Assembly: GCA_945907245.1 (NCBI GenBank)
Contig: CAMDTB010000007.1
Location: 1-64,000 of the forward strand
Direction: 5' to 3'
DNA length: 64,000 bases
DNA from: Rhizobium sp. Q54
GTDB lineage: Bacteria > Pseudomonadota > Alphaproteobacteria > SMXS01
The notes below the pieces were generated by a model, which searched no databases, was not told the DNA's origin, and saw only the letters and a program-made list of their open reading frames with translations. The translations under genes and the position numbers were made by a program. Positions 47,598 to 56,166 of this stretch are shown here, one piece after another. Numbering within the stretch: position 1 is the stretch's first letter; every line of letters begins with the position of its first letter.

Positions 47598-48361
47598 TGG
47601 GCACGCTGGAGAGTTTCCGTCTCGACGGCCAGGTCGCCGTCATCACCGGCGGCGGACGCGGCCTCGGCGAGGCCATGGCACGGGCCCTGGCCGAGGCGGG
47701 CGCCGCCGTGGTCGTGGCGGCGCGCCGGGCGGCCGAGGTCGAGGCCGTCGCCGCGTCGATCAACGCAAGCGGCGGGCGCGCACTCGGCGTCGCCGCCGAC
47801 GTTACCGATCCCGAGGCCGTCGAGGCGCTCGCGCAGGCGGCCGTGGACACGTTCGGCAGCCTGTCGATCTGGATCAACAATGCCGGCGGCTCGCGCTATT
47901 TCGGCCCGCTGGGCGGCATCTCCGCCAGGGACTGGGACGATTGCGTGGCGCTCAACATCACCGCGGTCGTCACCGGCACCAACGCGGCGGCGCGGCGGAT
48001 GACGAATGGCGGGTCGATCGTCAACATCTCGTCGCTGTCCGCGCAGGGCGCGGCGCCCGGCAGCGGCCACTACGGCGCCGCCAAGGCCGCCGTGAACAGC
48101 CTGACCAAAACCTATTCGCGCGAGCTGGCGCCAAGCATCCGGGTCAACGCCATCCAGCCGTCGACCATCCCGACCGAAACCTACATGGACGCGCTCAGCC
48201 TGGGCGACGACGACCTGCCCGCCCTGCTCGAGCGCAAGAAGGTGCCGCTCGGCCGTCTCGGCCGCCCCGCCGACGTGGCCGGCGTGACGGTGTTCCTGTG
48301 CTCCCCGGCGGCAAGCTGGATCACCGGCGAGGTCTGGACGGTCTCCGGCGGGCTCATGTAG
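47594..48361 (+). CDS. SDR family oxidoreductase
   Basis: A 255-residue classical SDR. TGGGRGLG is at 18-25, NNAGG follows, and the catalytic set is Ser in NISSLSAQG and Tyr/Lys in HYGAAKAAV, so unlike the SDR at 17208 this one is intact. The GRPADVAG and WITGEVWTVSGG C-terminal motifs are normal. It could act as a 3-hydroxyacyl-CoA dehydrogenase following the enoyl-CoA hydratase with which it overlaps. Starts at 47594 and 47597 are both possible; the first gives the ATGA overlap. Confidence 0.92.
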   Translation: MMGTLESFRLDGQVAVITGGGRGLGEAMARALAEAGAAVVVAARRAAEVEAVAASINASGGRALGVAADVTDPEAVEALAQAAVDTFGSLSIWINNAGGSRYFGPLGGISARDWDDCVALNITAVVTGTNAAARRMTNGGSIVNISSLSAQGAAPGSGHYGAAKAAVNSLTKTYSRELAPSIRVNAIQPSTIPTETYMDALSLGDDDLPALLERKKVPLGRLGRPADVAGVTVFLCSPAASWITGEVWTVSGGLM

Positions 48362-48390
48362 ACGCGCCGTCCAGCGCCCCGGCCACGACA

Positions 48391-48477
48391 AGCCATAAAG
48401 GCGGCGCGCTTGGTCCGGGCATGGTGTTCGGCTATCTTTCCGGCAAGCACGCAGCGGAACGGCTGACCAACCGGTAA
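48391..48477 (+). pseudogene. Remnant of an FAD-dependent dehydrogenase C-terminus
   Basis: After the SDR stop the + strand encodes SHKGGALGPGMVFGYLSGKH then AAERLTNR and a stop. The GGALGPGMVFGYLSGKHAA pattern is the usual C-terminal FAD-binding end of fumarate-reductase/3-ketosteroid-dehydrogenase-like flavoproteins (GPAMVFGYLAGxHAA). No upstream flavoprotein body is present, so this looks like the tail left by a deletion. The identification rests on pattern memory over 19 residues. Confidence 0.45.
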
Positions 48478-48506
48478 GAAAGCCGGCAGCCGAACGGGGA
48501 AACGGA

Positions 48507-50117
48507 ATGGATGCCTTCGACTACATTATCGTCGGAGCCGGCTCGGCCGGTTGCGTCCTCGCCAACCGGCTGTCGCAGAACCCGGCGCACAGGGTGCTGC
48601 TGCTGGAAGCCGGCGGCGAGGACACCAGCCCGCTGATCGGCATGCCCAAGGGCATCGGCAAGCTGGTGAAGGATCCGCAGCACGCCTGGCACTTCAAGGT
48701 CGACCAGGAGCGCGTCCCCGGCGTGCCGTCGCGCGAGATCTGGGTGCGCGGCAAGGTGCTGGGCGGCTCCAGTTCGATCAACGGTATGATCTATTCGCGC
48801 GGCCACCCCAACGACTACGAGGACTGGGAGACGCTGGGCGGCGCGGGCTGGGGCTGGTCCGACATGAAATCGGCGTTCAAGGCCATCGAGGACCACGATC
48901 TGGGCGCCACCGACTATCGCGGCGCCGGCGGCCCGCTGCATGTGAGCGCGGGCAAGTTCCGCTATGCCGCGACCAGGGCCATGATGGAGGCCGGCACCCA
49001 GATGGGCCTGCCGGAGCGCGACGAGCTCAACCATCCGGAACTGGAAGGCGTCGGCTACTATTCGCACACCATCCGCAATGGCCGGCGCATCAGCTCGGCG
49101 CGCGCCTTCCTCGACCCGGCGCGCAGCCGGCCGAACCTGCGGATCGAGACCGGCGTGATGGTCGACCGTATCCTGTTCGAGGACAAGCGCGCCATCGGCG
49201 TCGCCGCGCGCCAGAACGGCCGCCCGGTGGAATTCCGCTCGGCGGGCGAGATCATCGTCTCGGCCGGCGCCATCATGTCGCCGGTGATCCTGCAGCGCTC
49301 TGGCATCGGTCCCGCCGCCGACCTCAAGGCGGTGGGCATCGACGTGGTCGCCGACAGCCCGGACTGCGGCCGGCGCATGCGCGAGCATGTGGGCTATGGC
49401 ATGCCGCACCGGCTCAAGGGCATCAAGGGCCTCAACCACCGCTACCAGGGCATCGGCCTCGCCCTCAGCCTGCTGCAGTACTACGCCTTCCACAACGGGC
49501 CGATGGCGACCGGCCCCTATGAGATCGGTGCCTTCGCCCGCAGCACGCCGGAGCGGGACCGGCCCGACATGCAGCTGTTCATGGGCGCGTTCACCTTCGC
49601 CCGCACCGCCGACAATTTCCCGGTGCCGCTCTCGCACCCGGCCAAGGTGCCGGGTTTCAACATCTACGGCCAGCTGCTGCAGGCGACCAGCGAGGGCAGC
49701 ATCACAGTAAGGTCCGCCGATCCGGACGCGCCGCCGAGCATCGAGCCCAACTGGCTGAGCACCGCCTACGACCAGGAAACGGTCGTGCGCATGGTCCGCT
49801 ACATGCGCGAGTATGTGCGTCGACCGGCGCTGCAGCCCTATGTGGGCGAGGAAGTGATCCCCGGCGAGAAGGCGCAGTCGGACGAGGACATCCTGATGTC
49901 GGCGCGGCGCATGTCCACCAGCGGCCTGCACGCCACCGGCACCTGCCGCATGGGCCGCGACAATTCCGCCGTGGTCGACAACGAACTCAGGGTCAAGGGC
50001 GTCGAGGGTCTTAGGATCGCCGACTGCTCGGTAATGCCGGGCCTGGTCTCCGGCAACACCAACGGCCCCGCCATGGCGCTGGGCTGGCGCGCGTCGGATG
50101 TTATCCGGGGGCGGTAG
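48507..50117 (+). CDS. GMC family oxidoreductase (choline/alcohol dehydrogenase type)
   Basis: A 536-residue FAD enzyme. N-terminal MDAFDYIIVGAGSAGCVLAN gives the FAD Rossmann motif; VRGKVLGGSSSINGMIYSRG is GMC signature 1; LHATGTCRMG contains the catalytic His region, followed by SVMPGLVSGNTNGPAMALGW. It oxidises an alcohol, with electrons going to a quinone or other acceptor. It shares the domain plan with the gene at 7139 but is clearly distinct. GGGGAAACGG precedes the ATG. It is in the same direction as the CoA-transferase/hydratase/SDR set, 145 bases after it, with a flavoprotein remnant in between. Confidence 0.93.
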   Translation: MDAFDYIIVGAGSAGCVLANRLSQNPAHRVLLLEAGGEDTSPLIGMPKGIGKLVKDPQHAWHFKVDQERVPGVPSREIWVRGKVLGGSSSINGMIYSRGHPNDYEDWETLGGAGWGWSDMKSAFKAIEDHDLGATDYRGAGGPLHVSAGKFRYAATRAMMEAGTQMGLPERDELNHPELEGVGYYSHTIRNGRRISSARAFLDPARSRPNLRIETGVMVDRILFEDKRAIGVAARQNGRPVEFRSAGEIIVSAGAIMSPVILQRSGIGPAADLKAVGIDVVADSPDCGRRMREHVGYGMPHRLKGIKGLNHRYQGIGLALSLLQYYAFHNGPMATGPYEIGAFARSTPERDRPDMQLFMGAFTFARTADNFPVPLSHPAKVPGFNIYGQLLQATSEGSITVRSADPDAPPSIEPNWLSTAYDQETVVRMVRYMREYVRRPALQPYVGEEVIPGEKAQSDEDILMSARRMSTSGLHATGTCRMGRDNSAVVDNELRVKGVEGLRIADCSVMPGLVSGNTNGPAMALGWRASDVIRGR

Positions 50118-50202
50118 GTGCCGCCCACGTTTGCTTAGGGTGCAAGGCGGACGTACTGAAGGCGAATCTTGGCCGCCTGCAAAACCGCTCTGGAGTAGCT
50201 CC

Positions 50203-50529
50203 ATGATCCCTATGGTTGTTTGCGGTAATTATGGCGCGTATCCGCCTCAGGGGTTCGTAGTCGCTGGTCTGATCGTACTAGCGAGCGTCATCGCCGGCTG
50301 GAATGCTCCCAAGTGCGCCCGTTTGCCTGTCCGATGGCTGGCCTTTGCGATCTTCATACTTGTGCCATGCTCCGCGCTTTTTGGGATTTGGCCCTTCGAC
50401 CCCACCTGGCGCAGTGACTGTGGCGCGACACCCAGCCCTAATATCCTACCGATTTACTCTGCAATCGTGTCTCCGCTAATTTTTGCGATCACTTACCTGC
50501 TGTCTACGCAACGGCTTCGTGCTGAATAA
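50203..50529 (+). CDS. Small three-span membrane protein, unknown
   Basis: A 108-residue protein, start at ATG 50203 with GGAG eight bases upstream. Hydrophobic spans are GFVVAGLIVLASVIAGW, WLAFAIFILVPCSALFGIWP and YSAIVSPLIFAITYLLS. A cysteine-containing loop (WRSDCGATP) lies between the last two. The codon use is less GC-biased than in neighbouring genes, with many T-ending codons, suggesting recent acquisition or relaxed selection. No family is recognised and neither neighbour gives a clue. Confidence 0.65.
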   Translation: MIPMVVCGNYGAYPPQGFVVAGLIVLASVIAGWNAPKCARLPVRWLAFAIFILVPCSALFGIWPFDPTWRSDCGATPSPNILPIYSAIVSPLIFAITYLLSTQRLRAE

Positions 50530-50640
50530 CCGCTGCAAGGTCTGCCATACCTTTCGCTCACCGGAGCGACGATGGAACCACAGATGGTGGCGAGACCCGC
50601 GCCGCCGGGCTATAGATCGGCCGGGGACAAGGGGAAGCAC

Positions 50641-51447
50641 ATGGAACAGGCCGCTGATTTCCGCGACGAGAGCGATGCGATCTTCGCCTTGCTGGAGCCG
50701 CTGGGCGACGCCGACTGGGTTCGCGCGACCCAGTTCAAGGGCTGGACGATCAACGACGTCATCGCCCATCTGCACATGTGGAACTACGCCGCCTGCCTCA
50801 CACTGGCGGACGCCGACGCCTTCCTGAAGTTCCGCCGCGAGCTGGCCGACTACGTCAGGGCCGGCGGCACCCACCTGCGGTTCAACCATGCCTGGCTGGG
50901 CGGGATCAGGGGGCGTGCCCTGCTGGCGCGCTGGCGCGACCTCTACCGCGACACCGCCGATCAGTTCGCCGTCGCCGACCCGAAGCTGCGGGTGAAATGG
51001 GGCGGCCCGGACATGTCCGCCCGCTCCTGCATCACCGCGCGGCTGATGGAGACGTGGTCCCACGCGCAGGCGGTTTATGACCTGCTCGGCGTCGAGCGCA
51101 TCGACGCCGACCGCATCCGCAACGTGGCGGTGATCGGCATCAACACCTATGGCTGGACCTTCGCGAACCGCAAGCTCGACGTGCCCGCCGAGCCGCCCTA
51201 TGTGCGGCTGACCGCGCCGTCGGGCGCGATCTGGGAGTGGCACGAGCCCAACGACTCCAACCGCATCGAGGGCACGGCCACCGCGTTCTGCCAGGTGGTC
51301 ACCCAGGTTCGCAACGTGGCCGACACCGGGCTGAAGGCGACCGGCGATACCGCCACCCGCTGGATGGCCATGGCCCAGTGCTTCGCCGGCCCGCCCGAGG
51401 ACCCGCCGCCGCCCGCCACGCGGTTCGTGCAGCGGCAGGTTGCCTGA
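50641..51447 (+). CDS. DinB-fold protein of the TIGR03084 / maleylpyruvate-isomerase-like family
   Basis: A 268-residue protein beginning with a four-helix DinB/MDMPI domain. Metal-binding His candidates are in WTINDVIAHLHMW and in METWSHAQAVYDLLGV. The C-terminal part (PPYVRLTAPSGAIWEWHEPN) is the SCP2-like domain seen in TIGR03084 proteins. Relatives in actinobacteria include mycothiol-dependent enzymes; this organism presumably uses another thiol or none. GGGGAAGCAC precedes the ATG at 50641; a start at 50572 is possible but lacks this. Substrate unknown. Confidence 0.8.
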   Translation: MEQAADFRDESDAIFALLEPLGDADWVRATQFKGWTINDVIAHLHMWNYAACLTLADADAFLKFRRELADYVRAGGTHLRFNHAWLGGIRGRALLARWRDLYRDTADQFAVADPKLRVKWGGPDMSARSCITARLMETWSHAQAVYDLLGVERIDADRIRNVAVIGINTYGWTFANRKLDVPAEPPYVRLTAPSGAIWEWHEPNDSNRIEGTATAFCQVVTQVRNVADTGLKATGDTATRWMAMAQCFAGPPEDPPPPATRFVQRQVA

Positions 51448-51521
51448 CCGAAAAACCCGGGTACCCCGAAACCGATTTCATGCCACCATGATGCCGCCGG
51501 AATCGCCGGCAGCCACGGTGG

Positions 51522-53342
51522 ATGATGACCGACAGCATCCTGATCGAGATCGCCCTGTTCCTCGCCGCCTCGGTGTTCGCCGCGCCGATCGCGCGCCGGC
51601 TGGGCATCGGCTCGGTGCTGGGCTATCTGCTGGCCGGCATCGTCATCGGGCCGTTCGGCCTGGGCCTGATCTATTCGGTGTATCAGGTCGAGACCATCCT
51701 GCACTTCGCCGAGTTCGGCGTGGTGCTGCTGCTGTTCATCATCGGCCTGGAGCTGCGGCCCAAGCGGCTGTGGACCATGCGCATCCCCGTGTTCGGCCTG
51801 GGCAGCGCACAGGTCGCGCTGACCGGCGCGGCGCTGGCGGGGCTGGGCGTGCTGGCCGGCCTGCCGTTCCTGACCGCGCTGCTGATCGGCCTGACCCTGT
51901 CGCTGTCCTCGACCGCCTTCGCCTTGCAGGTGCTGGAGGAGCAGAAGGAGCTGACCGCCCGGCACGGCCGCACCGCGTTCTCGATCCTGCTGTTCCAGGA
52001 CCTTGCGGCGATCCCGCTGATCGCGCTGCTGCCGCTGTTCGCGCTGGGCGGGATGGGCGCGGTCGGCATGTCGACCCTCGACGCCCTCAAGGCCATCGGC
52101 TTCATCGCACTGGTGGTCGTCGGCGGCAGGCTGCTGCTGAACCGGGTGTTCCCGCTGGTCGCGCGCTCCGGCGTGCGCGAGGCGATGACCGCGGCCGCGC
52201 TGCTGACCGTGGTGACCGCCGCGCTGCTGATGGAGCTGGGCGGGCTGACCGCCGGGCTGGGCGCGTTCATCGCCGGCGCGCTGCTGTCGGAATCCGACTA
52301 CCGCCACGAGCTGCAGGCCGACATCGCGCCGTTCGAGGGGCTGCTGCTGGGCCTGTTCTTCACTGCCATCGGCATGTCGCTCAACCTGGCGCTGTTCCTC
52401 GACAAGCCGCTGCTGATCCTCGGCCTCGTCCTGCTACTGCTGGCGGTCAAGGCAGTGGTGCTCTACGCCCTCGGCCGCTTCAGCGGGCTGGGCGACCGGC
52501 CGTCACGGCGGCTGGCGCTCGCCATCTCCCAGGGCGGCGAGTTCGGCTTCGTCATCCTGACGGCGGCGACCGCGCAGAAGATCATGCCGGCCGAGACCGC
52601 GAGCCTGCTGAGCGTGGTCGTCACCCTGTCGATGATGGCGACGCCGCTGCTGCTGCGCCTCGACACCCTGTTCGCGCCGCCCAAGGCCGCGGCGAAGACC
52701 GACTTCGACGAGATGCCCGAGCGCGAGGCGGGCTTCGTAGTGATCGCCGGGCTGGGACGCTTCGGCCAGATCGTCGGCCGCGTGCTGCGGGCGCGGGGCA
52801 TTCCGTTCACCGCGCTCGACGCCAGCGTCGAGCAGGTCGACTTCGTGCGCCGGTTCGGCAACGAGATCTATTACGGCGACGCGTCGCGGCCGGACATTCT
52901 GCATGCCGCAAGAGTCGGCGATGCCAGGGCGTTCGTGCTGGCGATCGATGACCCGGAAGCGGCCGTGCGGACGGCGCAGATCGTCCGCACCAATTTCCCG
53001 CACGTGCCGATCTTTGCCCGCGCCCGCGACCGAAACAACGCCCACGCGCTGATGGAACTGGGCGTCACCAGCATCCGCCGCGAGACCTTTCATTCGGCGC
53101 TCAAGCTGACCGAGGACCTGCTGCTGGGGCTGGGCCTGCCGCGCGGCCATGTGGACCGGACCATCGACACCTTCCGCCGCCACGACGAGCAGCGCCTGCA
53201 GAACGATTTCACCCTGGCCGGCGACGAGGAGCGGCTGAGCCAGCGCGCCCGCAAGGCCGCCGAGGAGCTCGAGCGCCTGTTCGCCCAGGACGCCGCCGAA
53301 CTGGACAACCTCGAGACCACCAAGAAGGAGGCCGCCGAATAG
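51522..53342 (+). CDS. CPA2 family monovalent cation:proton antiporter (KefC/KefB-like)
   Basis: A 606-residue protein. The first about 380 residues are 12 or so hydrophobic segments of a Na+/H+-exchanger fold (ILIEIALFLAASVFAAPIAR; LLFQDLAAIPLIALLPLFAL; GLTAGLGAFIAGALL). The LLFQD Asp and nearby residues mark the ion site. A TrkA-N/RCK domain follows with GLGRFGQIVGRVLRA near residue 405 and YYGDASRPDIL. The C-terminal 90 residues are charged and helical. Glutathione-gated KefC proteins have this layout; it would export K+ to control pH or electrophile stress. Starts 51522 and 51525 are equivalent. Confidence 0.92.
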   Translation: MMTDSILIEIALFLAASVFAAPIARRLGIGSVLGYLLAGIVIGPFGLGLIYSVYQVETILHFAEFGVVLLLFIIGLELRPKRLWTMRIPVFGLGSAQVALTGAALAGLGVLAGLPFLTALLIGLTLSLSSTAFALQVLEEQKELTARHGRTAFSILLFQDLAAIPLIALLPLFALGGMGAVGMSTLDALKAIGFIALVVVGGRLLLNRVFPLVARSGVREAMTAAALLTVVTAALLMELGGLTAGLGAFIAGALLSESDYRHELQADIAPFEGLLLGLFFTAIGMSLNLALFLDKPLLILGLVLLLLAVKAVVLYALGRFSGLGDRPSRRLALAISQGGEFGFVILTAATAQKIMPAETASLLSVVVTLSMMATPLLLRLDTLFAPPKAAAKTDFDEMPEREAGFVVIAGLGRFGQIVGRVLRARGIPFTALDASVEQVDFVRRFGNEIYYGDASRPDILHAARVGDARAFVLAIDDPEAAVRTAQIVRTNFPHVPIFARARDRNNAHALMELGVTSIRRETFHSALKLTEDLLLGLGLPRGHVDRTIDTFRRHDEQRLQNDFTLAGDEERLSQRARKAAEELERLFAQDAAELDNLETTKKEAAE

Positions 53343-53433
53343 CGGTCGTTGCGCCGGTGGAACCCGGCGCGGCCCGCCGCGTTAGCGCTTCGACCGCCCG
53401 CCGTCCGCCGGCACCGTATCCCTGGAGACTCCT

Positions 53434-54144
53434 ATGTTCCGCAAGCTGGCTGCCCTGGTCCTGTTCGGCTTGATCGCCGCGCCCGCCGCGCATGCCGAGG
53501 AGGCGCGCCTCACCATGGCGCCCGTCGAAGGCATTTTCTCGTTCACCCCCGGCCAGCTCGACCTCGCCGGCCAGTCCGGCGCTGGCCCCGTGCTGCGCGC
53601 CGGTCCTGCCGACGCCGGCAGGCTGGAAGCCTTCCTCGACGACAACGAGGCCAACACGCTGCTGATCGTGCGCGGCAACCGCGTGCTGCGCGAGGTATCC
53701 CAGGACGAAGACCTGTATGACGCCAACGGCATCATCCCGTTGGTCGAGAGCGGCGTGCCGATGGACGAGATGGACGCGCTGCAGGCGCCCGACCGCATCG
53801 ACATCTGGGCCGTCGGCACCTCCATCGACCTGTCCAGCGAGATCGAGGCCGTGGCCGAAGGCGAAAACATGCGCGGCGCCGCCGCAATCATGCTGAAGCT
53901 GAGCCCGGAGGGCCGCGACATGGTGGCCGCGCTGACGAGCGCCAATGCCGGCCGCCAGATCGCCACCCTGCTGGAGCGCAACATACTGGCCTCGCCGGTG
54001 GTGCAGGGCACCGTCGCCAGCGACGCCCTGGCCGTTTCGTTCGCCTCGCCCGAGGATCCGGCCCGCGAGCGCTGGGTAATGGACACGCTGCGCGCCATGG
54101 CGCAGGGTTCCGCCGGGCAGACGGCGCCCGCGCTGGAGCAGTAG
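53434..54144 (+). CDS. Exported protein with a SecD P1-head-like domain
   Basis: A 236-residue protein with signal peptide MFRKLAALVLFGLIAAPAAHA. The segment around residues 145-210 (AAIMLKLSPEGRDMVAALTS, NAGRQIATLLERNILASPVV, then QGTVASDALAVSFASPED) follows the pattern of the SecD periplasmic head, where the equivalent reads like GKxxAIxLDxxVxSAPxIxxxI. No membrane spans other than the signal are present, so it is a free periplasmic domain. The function of stand-alone SecD-like domains is unknown. It lies eight bases before yjbQ. Confidence 0.65.
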   Translation: MFRKLAALVLFGLIAAPAAHAEEARLTMAPVEGIFSFTPGQLDLAGQSGAGPVLRAGPADAGRLEAFLDDNEANTLLIVRGNRVLREVSQDEDLYDANGIIPLVESGVPMDEMDALQAPDRIDIWAVGTSIDLSSEIEAVAEGENMRGAAAIMLKLSPEGRDMVAALTSANAGRQIATLLERNILASPVVQGTVASDALAVSFASPEDPARERWVMDTLRAMAQGSAGQTAPALEQ

Positions 54145-54152
54145 GAGACCGG

Positions 54153-54569
54153 GTGAGGCAGGCCAGGACCACGCTTACAATCGACACGACCGGTCCCGGC
54201 CTGACCCCTTTCACGCGGCCCGTCTCCCGCTGGGTCGGAGAGCAGGCCATCGGCGACGGCCTGCTGACGCTGTTCATCCGGCACACGTCCGCCTCGCTGC
54301 TGATCCAGGAAAACGCCGATCCAGACGTGCTCGCCGACCTGCGCGACTTCTTCGCCCGGATCGCACCGAAGGCCGGCCCGTATCGCCATGACGCCGAAGG
54401 ACCGGACGACATGCCCGCGCACATCCGGGCGGCGCTGACCCAGACCCAGCTTTCGATTCCGGTGAGCGGCGGCAGGCTCGACCTCGGGACCTGGCAAGGC
54501 CTCTACGTCTTCGAGCACCGCGACCGGCCGCATCGCCGCGAGGTGGTGCTGCACCTGATCGGCGACTGA
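54153..54569 (+). CDS. yjbQ: YjbQ/UPF0047 family protein
   Basis: A 138-residue protein with GTG start preceded by AGGAGACC. Family motifs are FIRHTSASLLIQENADPDV, DDMPAHIRAAL and LGTWQGLYVFEHRDRP, with conserved His and Asp residues that form a putative active site. YjbQ is annotated as a secondary thiamine-phosphate synthase from suppressor activity; its physiological reaction is unsettled. It begins eight bases after the SecD-like gene, so the two are probably co-transcribed. Confidence 0.93.
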   Translation: MRQARTTLTIDTTGPGLTPFTRPVSRWVGEQAIGDGLLTLFIRHTSASLLIQENADPDVLADLRDFFARIAPKAGPYRHDAEGPDDMPAHIRAALTQTQLSIPVSGGRLDLGTWQGLYVFEHRDRPHRREVVLHLIGD

Positions 54570-54586
54570 GGCGGCGAACGCGCTGG

Positions 54587-55477
54587 TTACGCTGACGCCG
54601 TCTTCGCGTGCCGTCCGACCAGGGTCGCCAAGCGCAAGTTGAGCTGCGGCGGCAAATTGTGGCCCATGCCTTCGATCACCTCCAGCGCCGCGCCGGGTAT
54701 CAGCCGCGCCGTGTCGTGCGCGTGCTCGACGGGCAGCAGCGGGTCGGCGTCGCCGTGGATCACCAGCGTCGGCGCGGTGACGCCGGGCAGCCGCGCGTCT
54801 CGGCTGCCGGAGGACAGGATGGCCGCATAGTGCCGCGGCATGCCCTCCGGATAGAACGATCGGTCGTAGGTCCGTTCCGAGAAGGCGCGGACCTGCTCCT
54901 CCGGCACCGGATAGGCGGGGCTGCCGATCACGCCGGCGAGCATTACCGAATGATCGACGACCGACTTCCTGTCGCTGCCCGCGGGCCGCAGCAGGAGCTT
55001 CTCCATGGCCTCCGGCTTGCCCGGCGGCAAACCGTAGCGGCCGCTGGTCGACATGATCGAGGTGAGCGACGCCACCCGGCCCGGATGATGGATGGCGACG
55101 AGCTGGGCGATCATGCCGCCCATGCTGGCGCCGACGATGTGGGCCTCGGAGACCCCCAGCGCATCGAGCACACCGACCGCGTCGGCGGCCATGTCGTGCA
55201 GCTTGTAGGGGACCGGCAACGGCTTGCCCGACATCAGGCCTGCGATGATCTCCTTCACCTCCGGGACGGCCGCGCCGTCGAACTTCTGCGACAGGCCGAT
55301 GTCGCGGTTGTCGAACCGGATCACCCGGAAGCCCTGCCCCGCCAGCATGTCGCAGAACATCTCAGGCCAAAGCAGCATCTGGGCGCCCAGGCCCATGATC
55401 AGCAGGATGGCGGGATCTTCCTTGCAGCCGCGTTCGTCGTACTCGATGGACAGGCCGTTGGCGGTGATCTGGGGCAT
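54587..55477 (-). CDS. Alpha/beta hydrolase
   Basis: A 296-residue alpha/beta hydrolase: oxyanion segment LLIMGLGAQML, nucleophile Ser118 in GASMGG, Asp in VIHGDADPLLP and His273 in GMGHNLPP. The RFDNRDIGLS segment is common in the aclacinomycin methylesterase / 3-oxoadipate enol-lactone hydrolase group. It likely splits an ester or lactone. The ATG at 55477 follows GGAGACCC; an upstream start at 55564 is rejected. It is downstream of an EF-hand gene and convergent with yjbQ. Confidence 0.9.
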   Translation of the reverse strand: MPQITANGLSIEYDERGCKEDPAILLIMGLGAQMLLWPEMFCDMLAGQGFRVIRFDNRDIGLSQKFDGAAVPEVKEIIAGLMSGKPLPVPYKLHDMAADAVGVLDALGVSEAHIVGASMGGMIAQLVAIHHPGRVASLTSIMSTSGRYGLPPGKPEAMEKLLLRPAGSDRKSVVDHSVMLAGVIGSPAYPVPEEQVRAFSERTYDRSFYPEGMPRHYAAILSSGSRDARLPGVTAPTLVIHGDADPLLPVEHAHDTARLIPGAALEVIEGMGHNLPPQLNLRLATLVGRHAKTASA

Positions 55478-55533
55478 GGCTTGGGTCTCCGTCAGCGTCG
55501 GCCAGCATGGCATGGGCGCCGGACAAAAGGAAA

Positions 55534-55558
55534 GGGCGCCCGGCATGGCCGGACGCCC
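55534..55558. terminator. Hairpin terminator after the EF-hand gene
   Basis: GGGCG-C-CCGGC and GCCGG-A-CGCCC pair around ATG with one internal mismatch. On the minus strand the stem is followed by TTTCCTTTTG, an intrinsic-terminator-like tail. It ends the EF-hand transcript 22 bases after its stop. Confidence 0.75.
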
Positions 55559-55579
55559 CCCCAATCCCCATGGCGTGGA

Positions 55580-56092
55580 TTATTCGGCGGGCGGTGCGTC
55601 GTCGTCACCGTCCGAGCCATGATGGCCCCGGTGGCCGCCCTTGCCATGCCACTTCATCTCGTCGGCACTGATCTTGCCGTTGTTGTTCTTGTCCATCCTG
55701 TCGAACATGCCGGCGCCCTCGAACTCGTCCTGGGTCACCTTGCCGTCCTTGTTGGCGTCGAGCCGCTCATACATGCGCTTCTCGCGCTCGGCCTTGCGCT
55801 CGGCCATCTTCTTCTCGTGGAACGCCTTGAGCTCGGCCTGGGTGACGTTGCCGTCCTTGTTGGTGTCGGCGGCGGCGAAGTCGGCGGCGCGCTTGGCCTC
55901 GAACTCGGCCTTGCTGACGGCGCCGTCCTTGTCGGTGTCCAGCTTCTCGAGCATCATGCCGTGGCCGCCCCAGCCACGCCCGTCGCCGCGGCCCTGGTCA
56001 GCGCCCGCGAAGGCCGCGCCAATGCCGGTGAGTGTGCCCGTGGTCAGGGCCATGCCGGCCACCAGGGCGGTAATCAGGACTTTGTTAGCCAT
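55580..56092 (-). CDS. Exported four-EF-hand calcium-binding protein
   Basis: A 170-residue protein with signal peptide (MANKVLITALVAGMALTTGT, cut near residue 30). Four calcium loops are visible: DTDKDGAVSKAE (52-63), DTNKDGNVTQAE (76-87), DANKDGKVTQDE (112-123) and DKNNNGKISADE (134-145). Loop 4 has Asn at positions 5-6 but keeps the 1, 3, 12 acidic set. The tail is Gly/His/Asp-rich (GKGGHRGHHGSDGDDD), which may bind metals. A calcium buffer or signalling role in the periplasm is likely. Confidence 0.9.
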   Translation of the reverse strand: MANKVLITALVAGMALTTGTLTGIGAAFAGADQGRGDGRGWGGHGMMLEKLDTDKDGAVSKAEFEAKRAADFAAADTNKDGNVTQAELKAFHEKKMAERKAEREKRMYERLDANKDGKVTQDEFEGAGMFDRMDKNNNGKISADEMKWHGKGGHRGHHGSDGDDDAPPAE

Positions 56093-56166
56093 TTCATCTC
56101 TCTCCGTGATCGTCTGCTTGACAATGCCTTTAACGGAGGGGCCACGAAAATCCTTCGGCGAAAGAG

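Noticed and set aside
51440-52951. 503-codon frame overlapping the antiporter in another frame
   Set aside because: Arg/Ala/Gly-rich frame-shifted shadow; the real frame has membrane spans and an RCK domain.
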